Source of the DNA: Natronomonas halophila
GTDB lineage: Archaea > Halobacteriota > Halobacteria > Halobacteriales > Haloarculaceae
Assembly (NCBI RefSeq): GCF_013391085.1
Contig: NZ_CP058334.1
Coordinates: 1,178,001 to 1,242,000 of the forward strand
DNA: 64,000 nt
Direction: 5' to 3'
The notes under the pieces are model-generated. The model saw only the letters and a program-made list of their open reading frames with translations, did not search any database and had not been told where the DNA came from. Positions 33,348 through 43,102 of the stretch are shown here, in pieces. The translations under genes were made by a program, and so were the position numbers. How positions within the stretch are numbered: position 1 is the stretch's first letter; each line of letters starts with the position of its first letter.

Positions 33348-34094
33348 GTGACGGGACGTTCGAGCGGTCGACGGCGAGGCAGTCTGCGTGACGACCACCA
33401 CCTCTCCGAGCGAGCGCGAACGTATGGGGAAGCCGTGGTCCGGAGCGACGGCTGGCCGCTGTCGGCGCTCGACTGCTCCGATATCGCGTGGGCGACCACC
33501 ACACGTACCCGACGGCGAAACGGTCGCTGCGCCTACGAACCCGACGGCGGGTGTGTCATCACCATCGGCGAACACGTCTACGAGCGGGGCGGCTTCGCGG
33601 CCTGCGAGGAAATCATCCGCCACGAACTCGTCCACGCGTGGCAACACCAGCACCGCGGTGAACGGGTAGTGATTTCCGACGACGTCGCAAGCATCATCGA
33701 CGGAGACACGACAGCCGAAACCGTCCGTATCGAACCGGGCCACGGCCCCTCGTTTCAGACGTGGGTCGAGCCGCTGGACCTCTCTGGGCGGTGTTCGACG
33801 CCCTACGAGCGAGAGCGTGCCGACTACAACTACGTCGTCGAATGTCCCGACTGCGGCGAGTGGTGGGGGAAGTTCCGCCTCTGCAAAACCGTTCGACAGG
33901 CCGCTCACGGCCGGGTCGGCACGACGGGCTATCGCTACTGTACGGACTGCGAGACGCTTCTGTATCTCCGTTCGGGCGACCGGTATCTCGACCACGGACC
34001 GCACGACGACGAGGCGATTCGTGCTTTCACTGAGGAGGAGATAGAGACCGTTCCGACGACACCCGTTAGGCTGCTAGAGCCAGCCAGTCGGTAA
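33348..34094 (+). CDS. SprT-like zinc metalloprotease
   Basis: A 248-residue protein with a SprT-type protease core: EEIIRHELVHAWQHQ has the HExxH zinc site (H92, E93, H96), with GHGPSFQTW supplying a further histidine. A C-terminal zinc ribbon is formed by ECPDCGEWWG and YCTDCETLLY. This layout matches haloarchaeal SprT-like proteins related to Spartan/SprT, which in eukaryotes cleave DNA-protein crosslinks; the role here is inferred. Start is GTG 33348, about 27 bases after a TATA box. Confidence 0.85.
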   Translation: MTGRSSGRRRGSLRDDHHLSERARTYGEAVVRSDGWPLSALDCSDIAWATTTRTRRRNGRCAYEPDGGCVITIGEHVYERGGFAACEEIIRHELVHAWQHQHRGERVVISDDVASIIDGDTTAETVRIEPGHGPSFQTWVEPLDLSGRCSTPYERERADYNYVVECPDCGEWWGKFRLCKTVRQAAHGRVGTTGYRYCTDCETLLYLRSGDRYLDHGPHDDEAIRAFTEEEIETVPTTPVRLLEPASR

Positions 34095-34129
34095 ACCGAG
34101 TGCATACGACGCGCCGAGAAAACATCTGG

Positions 34130-34171
34130 AGCATCCGCGAGCGCCGGTGGCGCTCGCTCGCGTGCAAAAAG
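34130..34171 (+). repeat. modular intergenic element, copy D (short form)
   Basis: A minimal copy lacking the middle of the element: AGCATCCGCGAGCGCC, a loop, GGCGCTCGCTCGCG and TGCAAAAAGT, so the first and last blocks enclose one hairpin. It lies between the convergent SprT-like and carS genes, 3 bases from the carS stop. Confidence 0.65.
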
Positions 34172-34174
34172 TTT

Positions 34175-34720
34175 CTACCACGGCTCGTCTTTCAGCCCGA
34201 ACGCGTAGGCGAGCATGTTCGTGCCGACGTGTAGGACGGGCGTGAGCACGAGGATGGCGACGATAACTGGGAGGGTGAAGGTAGCGCGGAACCAGCCGGT
34301 CGCGACGATGAACGTCAAGAGGAGCGAGACGACGACGAAATCGAGTTGGTCGACGCCCGGGAAGACGGCGCCTCGTTCGCGGCCGGTGCGGCGCTTGAGG
34401 AACGAGGCGAGGATGTCGCCGAGCATCGCACCGAAGGCCAGTGCGACGGCCGCATGGAGGGGGAATTCGGGGACGCCGACGCCACTGAGGCTGGCGAATC
34501 CATCATGGAGTTGATTGAGCAGGAGGGCGACGACGACGCCGGCCGCGGTACCGAAGGCGGTGCCGCGCCAGGTCTTGCCGTCCCCGAGGATGCGTTTGCC
34601 GTCATCGAGCGTTCGACCGCCGTCGATGGGGCGGCCCCCACCCGCGAGGACGGCCACGTTGTTCGGGATGTAGGCGGGCAACATGGCCCAGAAGGCGATG
34701 ACGACCGTCTCGACTACCAT
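34175..34720 (-). CDS. carS: CDP-archaeol synthase
   Basis: A 181-residue membrane enzyme that activates unsaturated archaetidic acid with CTP for archaeal phospholipid synthesis. Family motifs seen: [20 protein letters not shown] near the N terminus, [13 protein letters not shown], and [21 protein letters not shown] followed by [10 protein letters not shown], the conserved cytidylyltransferase-like acid/basic stretch. Five hydrophobic segments are present. ATG 34720 was chosen; the frame upstream is antisense of the proline dehydrogenase gene. It is divergent from that gene. Confidence 0.93.
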   Translation of the reverse strand: MVVETVVIAFWAMLPAYIPNNVAVLAGGGRPIDGGRTLDDGKRILGDGKTWRGTAFGTAAGVVVALLLNQLHDGFASLSGVGVPEFPLHAAVALAFGAMLGDILASFLKRRTGRERGAVFPGVDQLDFVVVSLLLTFIVATGWFRATFTLPVIVAILVLTPVLHVGTNMLAYAFGLKDEPW

Positions 34721-34807
34721 ATCCCGTCTGCACCCGGCGGGAGTATAAGAACGGCGGAACGCGGTCCGAGGGGTACGCTCTTGGGGCCGCCGGCAGTAGT
34801 TGGACGC

Positions 34808-35644
34808 ATGATACCGCCAATCGCCCGGCGGTTCGTTGCCGGCGAATCGGCCGCGAGCGCGATGGACCACGCGCGGGGGCTCAACGACGACGGCATCGGC
34901 GCGATACTCAACCTCCTCGGGGAGCATTACGACGAACGGCGGCCCGCCGACGAGGATACCCGAACCTACTGCGACCTCCTCGATGAGATTGGCGAGACGA
35001 GCCTCGATGCCTGCATCTCGGTCAAGCCTTCCCAGTTGGGTCTCGACGTCGGTGAGGGCGTCTTCCGGGAGAACCTCGAACGAATCGTCGAAGCCGCGGC
35101 GGCCAACGAGGCGTTCGTCTGGATGGATATGGAGGACCACACGACCACCGAGGCGACGCTGGACGCCTTCGAGGCACAGGTCGAAACGTACCCCAAGATG
35201 GGCCTGTGTCTGCAGGCGAACCTCAAGCGGACCCCGAGCGACATCGAGCGACTGGCTGACCGTCCCGGGCGGATGCGGCTGGTCAAGGGTGCCTACGACG
35301 AGCCGCCCGAAGTTTCGTACACCGACAAGGCCCGGGTCAACGAGGCCTACCGTGAGAACCTCGAATTCGCATTTCAGGAGTTCGACGCCGGCGTCGCCGT
35401 CGGCAGCCACGACCCCGAAATGATCGACTACGCGAAGGACCTTCACGAGGAGTACGGCACCCCCTACGAGGTGCAGATGCTGATGGGCGTCCGCGAGGAA
35501 GCCCAGCGGGACCTCGCCGCCGACGGCGTCACCGTCTACCAGTACGCGCCCTACGGCGATAGATGGCTCTCGTATTTCTACCGGCGCGTCATGGAGCGCA
35601 AGGAAAACGCGCTGTTCGCCCTCAGAGCCGTCCTGGGGCGTTAA
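34808..35644 (+). CDS. proline dehydrogenase
   Basis: A 278-residue single-domain FAD proline dehydrogenase, converting proline to pyrroline-5-carboxylate. Seen are [13 protein letters not shown] (substrate/FAD region), [42 protein letters not shown] and the C-terminal [16 protein letters not shown], whose R-x-x-E-R end belongs to the active site (YRRL-x-ER in the family). It lacks the P5C dehydrogenase domain found in bacterial PutA. Its TAA stop overlaps the stop of the convergent DUF502 gene (TTAA). Confidence 0.93.
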   Translation: MIPPIARRFVAGESAASAMDHARGLNDDGIGAILNLLGEHYDERRPADEDTRTYCDLLDEIGETSLDACISVKPSQLGLDVGEGVFRENLERIVEAAAANEAFVWMDMEDHTTTEATLDAFEAQVETYPKMGLCLQANLKRTPSDIERLADRPGRMRLVKGAYDEPPEVSYTDKARVNEAYRENLEFAFQEFDAGVAVGSHDPEMIDYAKDLHEEYGTPYEVQMLMGVREEAQRDLAADGVTVYQYAPYGDRWLSYFYRRVMERKENALFALRAVLGR

Positions 35645-36282
35645 TCCTGGTCTCGGTCGTCACGGTCGTCCTCGGAGGCCGACATCTCCTCGGTCACGTC
35701 GATGTGGATGCCGTGGTCGCGGCTCTCACCGAACCCGGCGCTGAGGATTCGTGTGAGTGCGTCCTCGACGTTCTCGTCGACCTCGGTGTAGCGGTCGGGT
35801 TCGACTTCGACCACGTAGCCGGTGGTGATGTTGGGTGCGGTCGGCAAAAAGAGTACATCTCGTCCGTCTTCGGTCTGTTTTCCGGTTTTGAACGCGGTCA
35901 TACGCATGCCGTCCCACGTTTCCAGTTTCACGGGCGTCTGCAGGTCCTCGGGACCCGAAACCGCGGTTTCGACTGCCATCTTCGAGGCGTTGTAGACGAT
36001 TCGAAGCCCGGGCAGTCGATTCATCATGCCGTCGAGGGCGCCTTCGAGGAAGTCCCCAACTGCGGTCCGCATCAGATAGCCGACAGAGAGGACGAGCAGG
36101 CCGAAAAGCACCAGCGTAATCGCGACCCGGGCCTCCACGGGCTGGCCCTCAAGGGTGGATTCCAGAAACGGGAGATTGGCGATAGCCTGATAGATGAACG
36201 CGACCACGTACGCCGTCACCAGAATCGGGACGAGAACGATGAGCCCGCTCGCAATATCACGTTTCCAGGAGGACGACAGCAT
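35641..36282 (-). CDS. DUF502 family membrane protein
   Basis: A 213-residue protein with two N-terminal membrane helices ([19 protein letters not shown] and [17 protein letters not shown]) and a soluble C-terminal part containing [16 protein letters not shown] and [17 protein letters not shown], which are DUF502 hallmarks. DUF502 proteins occur in bacteria, plants and archaea; function is unsettled. The acidic tail ([16 protein letters not shown]) is typical of halophiles. Confidence 0.85.
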   Translation of the reverse strand: MLSSSWKRDIASGLIVLVPILVTAYVVAFIYQAIANLPFLESTLEGQPVEARVAITLVLFGLLVLSVGYLMRTAVGDFLEGALDGMMNRLPGLRIVYNASKMAVETAVSGPEDLQTPVKLETWDGMRMTAFKTGKQTEDGRDVLFLPTAPNITTGYVVEVEPDRYTEVDENVEDALTRILSAGFGESRDHGIHIDVTEEMSASEDDRDDRDQD

Positions 36283-36406
36283 TCGTTCATAGATTTACCT
36301 GCCGCGTATTCAGCGCTTCGACCGAGCGACGTCCAAAAGACGGGGATCGGACATGCTACGATGATGCCGCCTACTGAGGCGGAGGTGGGCAAGCCCACGG
36401 AAGAAA

Positions 36407-37768
36407 TCAGGGTGCGCTGCCACGTTCTGCGAGCATCGACGCTGCTCGTTCCGCCCACCCGCCCCGGTGGAAGCTCACGACGACGACCACAGCCATCCAG
36501 ACGTAGGCCAGACCGATGCCGAAATACGCGCCGATGACGCCGTAGTCGAGTACGACGCCGACGAGATAGGTAAAGCCGAGCATAAATATCGCAAGCCCCG
36601 ACGTTCGGGCGACGAACGGGATTCGCGTTTCGCTCGCCCCGGCGAAGGCACCCTGTAGGATGGCGAAGGTAACGAGGAAGACAGCGGTGAGTCCGTAGAC
36701 CCGCGCGAACCCGGTCGCGTAGGTAATCGTCGCCACGTCGTCGGTGAACACCGATACGAAGGGTTCGGCAACGAGCGCCAGTATCGCACCGAAACCACCG
36801 ACGAGCAGGGCCCCGAGTCCGGCCGTCGCCCATCCCTGAAACCGTGCGAGTTCGGCGTCGCCGTCGCCGAGCGCCTGCCCGACGAGGACGCTCGCACCGA
36901 CGTGGAATCCGCGGGATATCGGTCCCGTCAACTGCTGATAGAGTCGGCGGCCGATGTGGAACGCCGCGTTGATTTCGGTCCCGAAGCCGAGCAGGATGGC
37001 GTTCAACGGGAACTCAACGAGCGTCGAGATGAGCCCCTCACCGACGGACGGCGCGCTCACCTGTAGCAGTTGTTTGGTGATGACGAGGTCCTGCGGTCGC
37101 GCCAGGTTGGCATCGGCCCACCCCGTCGCGAGCGCCACGAGCAGCATGACGGCGGTGAAGACGTTGGCGGCGGCCGTCGCCAGACCGACGCCGACGACCG
37201 AAAGCCGTGGCGCGCCGAGCAGACCGAGGCCGAGCGTCACCGAACCCGCGATGTTGAGGACGTTGGCGACTATATTGACGTACATCGGCGTTCGCGTATC
37301 CCCGGTTCCCTGCAGCGACCGGGCCGCGATGAGGCCGACGTGGCGGGCCGGCGCGGTCGCCAGCACGATGGCGAGATACGTTCCGCCGAGCGAGGCGACA
37401 TCGTCCGGGGCACCGAGCAGCGCGATGGCTTGCTCGCCGAAGAGGATACCGCCAACTGCGAACGGAACGCCGATGACCGCTCCGACGACCAGTGCCTGTG
37501 AAATCGCCTCGTCACGATTGGCGATGGCACCGCTGCCGGTGTCCTGTGAGGACAGCGCGATGGCGCCGCTACCCATCCCGAGGCCGACCCATAGCGGAAA
37601 CCGCGCATAGAGATCGGCCAGCCCGATGGCGGCGACAGCGATGGGCGAAAACAGCGCCGTCACGAGGATGTCGACGGTCCGCATCAGCGTCCGGGTGGTC
37701 TGTTCGACCATCACCGGCCACGACAGCGAGAGGACCTGACGCCACACCGACAGCAGTCGCTCGCGCAC
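36407..37768 (-). CDS. MATE family efflux transporter
   Basis: A 453-residue transporter with 12 predicted helices in two homologous halves. The N-terminal half begins LSLSWPVMVEQTTRTLMRTVD and includes GLADLYARFPLWVGLGMGSG; the second half begins near LLQVSAPSVGEGLISTLVEFP. These are MATE features; the proteins export drugs or metabolites against Na+ or H+. The substrate is unknown. No regulator is nearby. Confidence 0.9.
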   Translation of the reverse strand: MRERLLSVWRQVLSLSWPVMVEQTTRTLMRTVDILVTALFSPIAVAAIGLADLYARFPLWVGLGMGSGAIALSSQDTGSGAIANRDEAISQALVVGAVIGVPFAVGGILFGEQAIALLGAPDDVASLGGTYLAIVLATAPARHVGLIAARSLQGTGDTRTPMYVNIVANVLNIAGSVTLGLGLLGAPRLSVVGVGLATAAANVFTAVMLLVALATGWADANLARPQDLVITKQLLQVSAPSVGEGLISTLVEFPLNAILLGFGTEINAAFHIGRRLYQQLTGPISRGFHVGASVLVGQALGDGDAELARFQGWATAGLGALLVGGFGAILALVAEPFVSVFTDDVATITYATGFARVYGLTAVFLVTFAILQGAFAGASETRIPFVARTSGLAIFMLGFTYLVGVVLDYGVIGAYFGIGLAYVWMAVVVVVSFHRGGWAERAASMLAERGSAP

Positions 37769-37884
37769 GGCGGGGGCTTCGCTCGCCGCCGATTTTACAC
37801 TTCTGTATCTGCTGGCCGAACGAGGGTTACATCAGCCGTACGGACCGACGTATCGAGCGATAGCGAGCAGGCGGAACGACCGCT

Positions 37885-37927
37885 CCGACAGTCCGTGTTC
37901 CACGCTCCGGCCCCGGCGGACTGTCGG
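37885..37927. terminator. long hairpin in the gap after the Cas4-like gene
   Basis: CCGACAGTCCG (37885-37895) and CGGACTGTCGG (37917-37927) form a perfect 11-base inverted repeat with a 21-base loop. It lies 64 bases beyond the stop of the minus-strand Cas4-like gene and so may terminate its transcript. The rest of the 222-base gap holds no gene I can support. Confidence 0.45.
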
Positions 37928-37990
37928 CTGATTCTCAGCGCATAGCGCCGATGGTCGCGTTTCCGTACTTAAATCCACGCCGTCGACTGC

Positions 37991-38644
37991 TCACAGCGAT
38001 AGCCGTGACCGCAGCGACCGCGTTTTCATCCCGCATTCCTCGCGGTACTCGCAGGCACCACATCGGGCATCGTCGTGGAGCCGAGGCGGCGGCCCATCCA
38101 GCGATTCCGCGGTTCGGAGCGCACGCCGGTACAGCGCCTTCTTCCGCGTGGTCAGCCGAACCTCGCGAACGATGCCGTGGGTGGGATACTCGATAAAACC
38201 CCGTTCTATCGGCTCTTCGCGCTCCCACGACAGCGCCTTCGCGGCCGCCGTCAGGTGGACCGACTGTGGCCCCCAGACCCCCTGTTCGGGCGGCTCCCCT
38301 GTCGATACTAGAACCGGGACCGCCGGCTCGTCGAGCAGTTTGTGCGCGATGCCGCGACAGTCCTTGCCCTCCAGCAGGACATCGCGATTCGGCGGGTCAG
38401 CGAGGTGCTCCCAGCAGTCGAGTCGAGCCTTCACGCTGCCGAGGTTGGCGCGGTACTGCGTCGGCGTGACGTCGATTGGTTCGTCTGCGAGGTCCGTTTC
38501 AGGAGCTAGCAGTTCCTCGTACCGAAAGGCGAGTTCGCGTATCCGCTCGATGCCCTCGGGTGGCGCGCCGTCGTCGTGTTTGCGCCGGTAGTAGAGCTTT
38601 CGCGGACAGTAGGCCGCAGTCGCGAGGTCGGTAAAGGTCTGCAC
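37991..38644 (-). CDS. Cas4-like protein with lost catalytic lysine
   Basis: A 217-residue RecB/Cas4-family protein standing alone without CRISPR genes. The iron-sulfur cysteines are kept: C13 (YCPRKLYYRR) and C195, C198, C204 (CGACEYREEC). The nuclease core, however, is altered: where active Cas4 has a P-V-E-Y-K-x-G strand this protein reads PVLVSTG, and the following VHLTAAAKAL aligns with the Q-L-x-A-Y helix. The catalytic E and K are therefore missing. A DNA-binding but non-cutting role is likely (inference). Solo Cas4 homologs are common in haloarchaea. Confidence 0.75.
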   Translation of the reverse strand: MQTFTDLATAAYCPRKLYYRRKHDDGAPPEGIERIRELAFRYEELLAPETDLADEPIDVTPTQYRANLGSVKARLDCWEHLADPPNRDVLLEGKDCRGIAHKLLDEPAVPVLVSTGEPPEQGVWGPQSVHLTAAAKALSWEREEPIERGFIEYPTHGIVREVRLTTRKKALYRRALRTAESLDGPPPRLHDDARCGACEYREECGMKTRSLRSRLSL

Positions 38645-38699
38645 GCGGCGTCTGGGCGCTCTTTTGTATATAAATAGGCGGCGTGAGGCGACGAGCGGG

Positions 38700-39089
38700 C
38701 TACTCCTTCCAGATGATGCCGTCGGTTTCGCCGGTCATGACCTCGGTTCCGGTCTCGTTCGTACAGGAGAGGGAAACCGATAGTTCGTAGCGGTCCGGTC
38801 GTTCGGTGACGTCCTCGTTGGTCCAAATGCAGGTAATCGTCTCGCCGGTGTAGACGGGCTTGTGGAACTCGTATTCCATCCGAGTCGCCAGCACTTCGAG
38901 GTCGCCCCCGATTTTCGTCGGGAGGGTCGCGGTCAGAAGCCCCTGGACGACGAGACGGCCCTCCTCGTCGGGGTCGGTGTGGATGGCCTGTGTATCGCCC
39001 GACAGTTCGCCGAATCGCTCGACGTCCTCGGCGGTAAAGGTCCGTTCGTAGGTGTGGGTATCCCCGACAGCAGGTGTGTCATCGCTCAT
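38700..39089 (-). CDS. MaoC-like hotdog protein
   Basis: A 129-residue hotdog-fold protein with the MaoC pattern ERFGELSGDTQAIHTDPDEE (the D-x-x-x-x-H catalytic pair) and VVQGLLTATLPTKIGGD. It is shorter than the MaoC protein at 20.6 kb and probably acts on an acyl-CoA, with unknown specificity. It is on the same strand as, and just downstream of, the Hdr-like oxidoreductase gene, 63 bases after it, so they may be co-transcribed; a link through acyl-CoA oxidation is possible (inference). Confidence 0.8.
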   Translation of the reverse strand: MSDDTPAVGDTHTYERTFTAEDVERFGELSGDTQAIHTDPDEEGRLVVQGLLTATLPTKIGGDLEVLATRMEYEFHKPVYTGETITCIWTNEDVTERPDRYELSVSLSCTNETGTEVMTGETDGIIWKE

Positions 39090-39152
39090 GAAAGAGCGCT
39101 ACGGTGGCAGGAAAAAAGACGTTCGCGTTGGGTTGTGTCGTCAGTTGGTTCG

Positions 39153-41330
39153 TTAGTCGTCAGCAGGGGCGGCGCCGGTGCCGCTCTCGGCGGAGGCAGC
39201 GATGGTCGCACCGTTGGATTCCAGCGCCTCGACGATGAGTTCGGCCACGTCGACGATTTCGATGTCGTCCTCGAAGCCGCCGGTCTTGCGACCGTCCTCG
39301 TACATCGTCATGCACATCGGGCAGGCAACGACGAACTTCTCGACGGCCTGGCCCGCTTCGGTGTCTTCGAGTGCCTCGCGGAGACGCTCCTCGCTGGGCT
39401 TGGTTTCCTCTTCGAGGTCCATCCAGAGGCCGCCGCCACCGCCGCCACAGCAGAAACTGTTGTCGCGGTTGCGGGGCATCTCGTGGAGGTCACACCCGGT
39501 CGCACGCACGAGTTCGCGCGGCGCCTCGTACTCGTCGTTGTACCGGCCGAGGTGACAGGGGTCGTGGTAGGTGACCGTGTAGTCGAGTTCGGTCCCGGAG
39601 AGGCCGAGGACGTTGGCCTCGACCAGTTCCTCGACGGTCTGGGTCCAGTGCTGGACCTCGACGTCGCCGTCGCGGTTCCAGTAGCCCTCGATGGCGAACT
39701 CCATCATCGGGTCGTCGGCGAACTCGTCGAAGTCGACCTCGGGGTACTCGTTCTTGAACGTATTGTAGGAGTGGGGGTCCGTACAGACGATTTTGTCGTA
39801 GTCGCACTCCTCGAAGGTGTCGACGAGCGTGCCGGCCTGCTCGACGAAGAGGAACTCCTCGCCGATACGCCGGATGTCGTTGCCGTCGTAGACCTCGTCC
39901 TCGTAGAGGATGCCGACCTCGACGTCGGCGTGTTCGAAAATCTTCGCCAGCGAACGGGCGACCTTCTTGTTCCGTTCGTCGTAACTCGGGTAGTCGCCGA
40001 CGTACCAGAGGTATTCGACCGATTCCTCGCGGGCGTCCGTGACCTCGAACTCCAGTTCCTCGGTCCAGTTGCCGCGGTCCGAGGGGGAGTCACCGAAGGT
40101 GTTGCCCTTCTGCATGACGTTCTGGAAGGTGTCCTGGATTTCGGGGCGGATGTCACCCTGGTCGGCCATCTGGCGATTGAGTCGGGTGAAGCTCTTGAGG
40201 TGCTCGATTTCGACGGGACAGGCGTCCATACAGGCCATACAGGCCATGCAGGATTCCATCGTCTCGGTGTCGATGACGCCGCTGCCGTCGGCGACGATTT
40301 CCTTGGTGTCGCCGCCGGCATCGATCTCTTCGCGGTACTCCTTGAGGTCGAGAATCACGTCACGCGGGTCCAGCGGCCGGCCGGAGGCGTTGGCGGGACA
40401 CACGGAGGAACAGCGACCACACTTCGTACAGGCGTCCTGGTCGAGCAGTTCCTTCCAGGTGAAGTCGTCGATGGATTCGGCGTTCGTGGCGTCGAGGTCC
40501 GAGGGGACGCCGGGCAGGCGGGCGCCGGCCTTCTCGTCGCGGGTGACGACGTTGGCGAACGACGAGAACATGTGGAACGGCTTGGCGTAGGGGATGGCCG
40601 CGATGAAGACGAAGGCCAACAGCGCGTGGGACCACCAGGCCAGCGGGTAGACGGCCGCGGCACCGGAGGCATCAAGGCCGATAGCAGCGAGGGCGCCAGC
40701 GACGGCCATGCCGACGAAGCTCACCGATTCGGGGCCCTGCCCGATGATGCGGATGCCTTCGAGCAGGAAGCCGCCGATGCCGAGGAAGAACAGCGACCAC
40801 ACGAGGAAGGCGTCCTCCCAGTTGGTGTGTTTGCCCCACAGGCGGTCGTTGCGGGCGACGTAGCGGCGCCAGATGGCGACGCCGAGACCGACCACGAACA
40901 GGAGGCCGAGAGCGTCGGTCACCAGCTGATAGGAGAGATAGAAGTCACCGACCCAGAAGGACTCGCCAGTAGCGACGCGGTAGACGTCGACATCGATGGT
41001 GAGGATGGCGGTCGCGATAAACAGGGTCAGAAAGCCCCACAGGATGAAGGCGTGCATCAGCCCGCCCACCAGATCGCGGTTGAACTGTTTCTCGTTCGAT
41101 GCGACGATTTTCGCCGCGCTGATGACCCGGTTCGGCAGGTCATCGAGGCGGTCGAACCAGTCGTCTTCACCCTCGGCATAGCGCGCGAAGCGCCCATAGA
41201 TGCCGATGGCGGCGACCAGAACGGTCAGCGCGGCGAGGAAGTAGAACACGACCTTCTGAACGGGGCCGATCTGCCAGTAGACCTCGCGGGCAACGCTTTC
41301 TCCCGCCTGAATCGGAAGCGCCGGTAGCAT
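39153..41330 (-). CDS. membrane-bound Hdr-like iron-sulfur oxidoreductase
   Basis: A 725-residue fusion. The first 280 residues form six membrane helices like the gamma/cytochrome b subunit of respiratory oxidoreductases. Next are two [4Fe-4S] ferredoxin sites, ACTKCGRCSSVCP and SCMACMACMDACP, and then two CCG-type domains as in heterodisulfide reductase HdrD; the second is complete (HDPCHLGRYN ... SFCCGGGGGG ... ACPMCMTMY). Such proteins pass electrons between a soluble donor, often electron transfer flavoprotein, and membrane quinone. The donor here is unknown. A MaoC-like gene follows. Confidence 0.88.
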   Translation of the reverse strand: MLPALPIQAGESVAREVYWQIGPVQKVVFYFLAALTVLVAAIGIYGRFARYAEGEDDWFDRLDDLPNRVISAAKIVASNEKQFNRDLVGGLMHAFILWGFLTLFIATAILTIDVDVYRVATGESFWVGDFYLSYQLVTDALGLLFVVGLGVAIWRRYVARNDRLWGKHTNWEDAFLVWSLFFLGIGGFLLEGIRIIGQGPESVSFVGMAVAGALAAIGLDASGAAAVYPLAWWSHALLAFVFIAAIPYAKPFHMFSSFANVVTRDEKAGARLPGVPSDLDATNAESIDDFTWKELLDQDACTKCGRCSSVCPANASGRPLDPRDVILDLKEYREEIDAGGDTKEIVADGSGVIDTETMESCMACMACMDACPVEIEHLKSFTRLNRQMADQGDIRPEIQDTFQNVMQKGNTFGDSPSDRGNWTEELEFEVTDAREESVEYLWYVGDYPSYDERNKKVARSLAKIFEHADVEVGILYEDEVYDGNDIRRIGEEFLFVEQAGTLVDTFEECDYDKIVCTDPHSYNTFKNEYPEVDFDEFADDPMMEFAIEGYWNRDGDVEVQHWTQTVEELVEANVLGLSGTELDYTVTYHDPCHLGRYNDEYEAPRELVRATGCDLHEMPRNRDNSFCCGGGGGGLWMDLEEETKPSEERLREALEDTEAGQAVEKFVVACPMCMTMYEDGRKTGGFEDDIEIVDVAELIVEALESNGATIAASAESGTGAAPADD

Positions 41331-41505
41331 ACGGAGAAATCCGTGGTGCTATCCGCTTAAGCTTTGTTACACAGTCCCGCGAGAGCGCCGCCGTCCGGCA
41401 AATATTGGGGTTTGAGAGGCCGGGACTGTGAATAGCCGGCTAGTTTATATTGCCGGGGATAGGCGGTGGTCCGCGACGGTCCACCAGTGGGGCGAATCCG
41501 ACGGT

Positions 41506-41853
41506 TCAGATGAACTCACGAACCTCGGAGTACCACATATCGTGGTGGTCCAAGGCGTCGATGTTGCGAGCGATTTTCGCCGCGATAACGTGCCAACAGA
41601 GGTCCGTCGGGTCCTCGGGGTCGAGGTTGTAGCGGGAGTCCTCGCACTCGCAGGTGTCGTCCTCGACGACGTGTTCCTCGGAGTGGCCGACGACGACGGT
41701 GAAATCCCGGTATTCCTTGACTCGCTTTTCGCCGACGGCTTCGATGGCCTTCACGCCGCGGTCGCCGTGGGTGGCGATGATGCGGTCGACGGCGTCGCTA
41801 CTCAACTCGCCGTCGGCTTCCAGTATCGCCTCCCACTCATCGACCGCTGTCAC
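41506..41853 (-). CDS. SWIM zinc-finger protein
   Basis: A 115-residue protein with one SWIM motif: [13 protein letters not shown] then [12 protein letters not shown] gives C-x-C...C-x-H. SWIM fingers bind DNA or proteins and are numerous in haloarchaea. I chose GTG 41853, because the frame upstream of it reads through the promoter shared with trm1. A hairpin GGTGG/CCACC (41465-41485) beyond the stop may be its terminator. Confidence 0.75.
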   Translation of the reverse strand: MTAVDEWEAILEADGELSSDAVDRIIATHGDRGVKAIEAVGEKRVKEYRDFTVVVGHSEEHVVEDDTCECEDSRYNLDPEDPTDLCWHVIAAKIARNIDALDHHDMWYSEVREFI

Positions 41854-41941
41854 TATCGGAGACGTGTGTGCCCGGGAGGAAAACAGGTTCGGTCGGCCGA
41901 GGAACCCGTTGCTTTTCTTGCCGGACCGACCAACCACAGAC

Positions 41942-43042
41942 ATGGAAGTCCGCGAGGGGGACGTCAGAATCGAGGTGCCCGAGGAACGCCACGGCGCCAG
42001 CGAAGGCTCCGGGTCAGGCGTTTTTTATAACCCCGTTCAGGAATTGAATCGCGACATCACGGCGGGCGTCCTCCGTGCGGTCGCCGACGATTGTGAGACG
42101 TATCTCGATGCCATGACTGCAAGCGGCGTGCGAGCAGTTCGGGCCGCCGAGGCCGGCTACGAGGCGACTGGGTGTGACGTCGACCCCGACGCGGTCGAAT
42201 TGGCACGCCGGAACTTCGAGTTGAACGACCTCGACGGCGACGTCGTCCATCGGAACGTCAACGCGCACATGCACGAGACGGATTACGACGTCATCGACCT
42301 GGACCCCTTCGGGACGCCGATTCCCTTCGCTGACGCGGCGTTTCAGAGCGGCCGCGAGTACGTCTGTGTCACCGCAACCGATACCGCCCCGCTCTGTGGC
42401 GCCCACTTCGAAAGCGGCGTCCGGAGTTACGGTGCCGTCCCCCGGAACACCGAGTTCCACAGCGAGATGGGCCTGCGCGTGCTGCTGTCGGCGCTCGTCC
42501 GGACCGCCGCCCGCTACGACGTGGCTGCCCGGCCCGTCTTGAGCCACGCGACAAGCCACTACGTGCGCACGTATCTGGAACTCGAATCAGGCGCGAAAGC
42601 CGCCAACCGACTCATCGAGCAGTTGGGCTACCTCGACCACTGCCAGCAGTGTCTCTGGCGCGAGAGCGAGCAGACGCTCATCGCCGACCCGACTCACGAA
42701 TGTCCGAACTGTGGGCAGTCGACGTGGACGGCCGGCCAGATATGGCTCGGCCCCGCCCACGACGCCGAGTTCGTCGAACGGGTGTCCGAAGCGATTCCGC
42801 CAACCTTCGGCACTGCCGAGAAATCGAAGGATCTGCTGGCGACGATTGCCGACGAACTCCACGAACCGACCCACTACGACCAGCACAAACTCTACAAGCG
42901 GTGGGGCGAACCCAACCCCGCGATGGACGACTTTCTGGAGGACCTGCGAGCGGCCGGCCACGAAACCTCCCGGACGCACTTCGGCGGAACGACGTTCAAG
43001 ACGGACGCCGACGTGACCGAGATTCGCGACGCGGTCGAGTAA
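41942..43042 (+). CDS. trm1: tRNA (guanine26-N2)-dimethyltransferase
   Basis: A 366-residue SAM-dependent enzyme that dimethylates G26 of tRNA. Seen are [14 protein letters not shown] near the N terminus, the SAM site [20 protein letters not shown] with [14 protein letters not shown], the catalytic [11 protein letters not shown] motif and a C-terminal zinc site (HCQQCLW ... HECPNCGQ). ATG 41942 begins MEVREGD; the open frame upstream is antisense of the SWIM gene. Confidence 0.95.
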   Translation: MEVREGDVRIEVPEERHGASEGSGSGVFYNPVQELNRDITAGVLRAVADDCETYLDAMTASGVRAVRAAEAGYEATGCDVDPDAVELARRNFELNDLDGDVVHRNVNAHMHETDYDVIDLDPFGTPIPFADAAFQSGREYVCVTATDTAPLCGAHFESGVRSYGAVPRNTEFHSEMGLRVLLSALVRTAARYDVAARPVLSHATSHYVRTYLELESGAKAANRLIEQLGYLDHCQQCLWRESEQTLIADPTHECPNCGQSTWTAGQIWLGPAHDAEFVERVSEAIPPTFGTAEKSKDLLATIADELHEPTHYDQHKLYKRWGEPNPAMDDFLEDLRAAGHETSRTHFGGTTFKTDADVTEIRDAVE

Positions 43043-43102
43043 CGGCGACATACCCTCCGATAGCGCTCATCTAACTATGGACCGCCCACGAGAACACCCG
43101 CC

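Noticed and set aside
38862-41327. 821-codon plus-strand ORF over the Hdr-like gene
   Set aside because: Antisense frame of a gene with clear Fe-S motifs. Long antisense frames are common with this G+C content, and the translation has no recognisable motif.
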